Part shown: positions 63,091 through 64,000 of the stretch, in pieces
Numbering within the stretch: the stretch's first letter is position 1
Layout: each line of letters begins with the position of its first letter
NCBI GenBank assembly: GCA_963693315.1
Contig: OY856186.1
Coordinates: 90,027,381 to 90,091,380, forward strand
Origin: Diogma glabrata
Taxonomy: Eukaryota; Arthropoda; Insecta; Diptera; Cylindrotomidae
Length of the DNA: 64,000 nucleotides
Direction: 5' to 3'
Position numbers and translations under genes: made by a program
Notes under the pieces: generated by a model
The model's input: only the letters and a program-made list of their open reading frames with translations
Database searches by the model: none
Told to the model about the DNA's origin: nothing

Positions 63091-63430
63091 TATTTTCTCG
63101 AAACGCTAAATGGAGAGGTTTATGAGTAGTTTGCTGAGTGTATCATCTTTTCACTAAATTATGTTAATTATGGTCTGTTATAATTTTCCAGCAACGTATT
63201 GATGTTTCGTGTTAGTTTTGTAATAAATTTCTAAACAGAGATAAGAAATACGTGTTTTTAACAAAGAGTTATGTTTGATATACATCGCTGCCCAAAACTA
63301 AAAACCATGTCCTCATAAAAGTGTTTTTGAAAACTATATCAAAATCCTTAACCCAGACCGAAGTCTTGATATCTCAGAGCTGTGAGATTTCAGCTGCTCC
63401 ATATTTTTATTTTTATAGTCAATTAATAAC

Positions 63431-63462
63431 GCTTGATAATGGCCATGGGCCGAAATATTGTG
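63431..63462 (+). ncRNA. Degenerate hammerhead-like motif (PLE 3' end)
   Basis: GCTTGATAATGGCC, ATG, GGCCGAAAT and ATTGTGC follow the order core - stem II (GGCC/GGCC) - GAAA - short stem III. An AATAAAAATTAAATAAA tail comes next, as in the PLE at 24675-24770. The first core is altered (CTTGATAA rather than CTGANGA), so this is a probable dead PLE end only. Confidence 0.33.
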
Positions 63463-63479
63463 CAATGTAATAAAAATTA

Positions 63480-64000
63480 AATAAATAATATATAATAAAA
63501 CCCAGGTGGCTGAAAAAGCGAGAAGAAAATAAAGTATTGTTTTAATTAAACAAAGATAAGATTATTCGATATCATTTAACCAGTAAAATTATTATTTCAT
63601 GGCAGATACTAGAAAGTATTTCAGGGAGATCTGCTTAGTAACATAACTAAAATTATTAGAAAATCATTAAACATTAAAACTTTGAATCACAAATTCTCTT
63701 GAAACTTCTAATTCAATAACAAAAAATTTCAAACAAGCCTCATCATCCGCAAATAATTGTTCGTTTTAAATTCGATGAACCATTAACAAAATATTTGACT
63801 TCCAAACTTGTGTTTTGATGGAAATAGTTTAAACGCATTTCCAAATCAATCAAAATATATAACCTAATGGTAAACCTGCAAAAGAAAATCATATATAAAA
63901 ACATTTTTCGTGGAAATCAAAATATGCTTCAAATAATACAGTAGAATTTTGCAATAGACAGAACTATTGATTACATTTTGGTTACTTCTACCGACTTTTT
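63480..64000. other. AT-rich DNA, no gene seen
   Basis: No supported feature to the right end. Confidence 0.4.

Overview
This window looks like gene-poor, AT-rich nuclear DNA from an insect, most likely a fly (Diptera). The grounds are strong A/T bias, long (TA)n tracts, a short 54-nt intron, and a repeat mix typical of insects: CR1/jockey-type and RTE-type LINEs, Penelope-like elements, pogo/Tigger, hAT, Crypton-like and gypsy and BEL/Pao pieces. No bacterial gene organisation, rRNA, tRNA or CRISPR array is visible. A 200-base run of N (55467-55666) is an assembly gap. The only candidate host coding sequence is a possible signal-peptide first exon near the left end (324-444); most of the rest is transposable elements in different states of decay.

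Layout. 0.3-8.7 kb: the candidate exon, a foldback hairpin, three 3'-end fragments of one LINE family (here LINE-A) on the minus strand, one copy of a dispersed repeat (rep1), a (TA)n tract, and otherwise empty DNA. 8.8-11.3 kb: a very decayed LINE that starts with a PHD-like zinc finger. 13.8-26.4 kb: a nested block. A LINE-A copy is split by a composite Penelope-like element (PLE) made of a full-length plus copy and a 5'-truncated inverted minus copy. The minus arm holds a 3.84-kb TIR element with a TA duplication, which in turn carries a pogo-type helix-turn-helix remnant and a broken tyrosine recombinase gene of Crypton type. The plus arm's reverse transcriptase gene is split by a 247-bp MITE. 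Both PLE arms end in a hammerhead ribozyme motif.

26.9-33.6 kb: three degenerate ~290-bp tandem units, an intact 983-codon RTE-type retrotransposon with a perfect 12-bp target-site duplication, an RTE-like 3' tail, and an internally deleted hAT element with an 8-bp duplication. 38.3-41.2 kb: a decayed gypsy-type (CsRn1-like) LTR element interrupted by minus-strand protease sequence and rep1. 44.4-46.2 kb: LINE-A fragment, a ~60-bp tandem array, and the 3' end of a second PLE. 46.5-51.3 kb: a foldback element with an almost perfect 694-bp internal duplication, then a Tigger/pogo-like element between two (TA)n tracts. 52.0-55.3 kb: hAT-like MITE, LINE endonuclease fragment, a probable BEL/Pao LTR and several tandem arrays. 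55.8-57.2 kb: a decayed multi-exon gene of unknown, probably transposon, origin. 59.0-60.2 kb: a third PLE remnant. 60.4-61.6 kb: an unusual TIR-bounded element packed with AGATCT/GATC words. 62.0-63.1 kb: a minisatellite with a (TA)n core.

How it works together: these are independent selfish elements. LINE-type elements copy by target-primed reverse transcription with their own endonuclease and RT. PLEs use RT plus a GIY-YIG nuclease, with ribozyme self-cleavage of the transcript. The TIR elements move as DNA. Target-site duplications and nesting give a relative order: LINE-A first, then the PLE, then the TIR element and the MITE; the RTE copy is recent. All calls come from reading the sequence; no database search was run.
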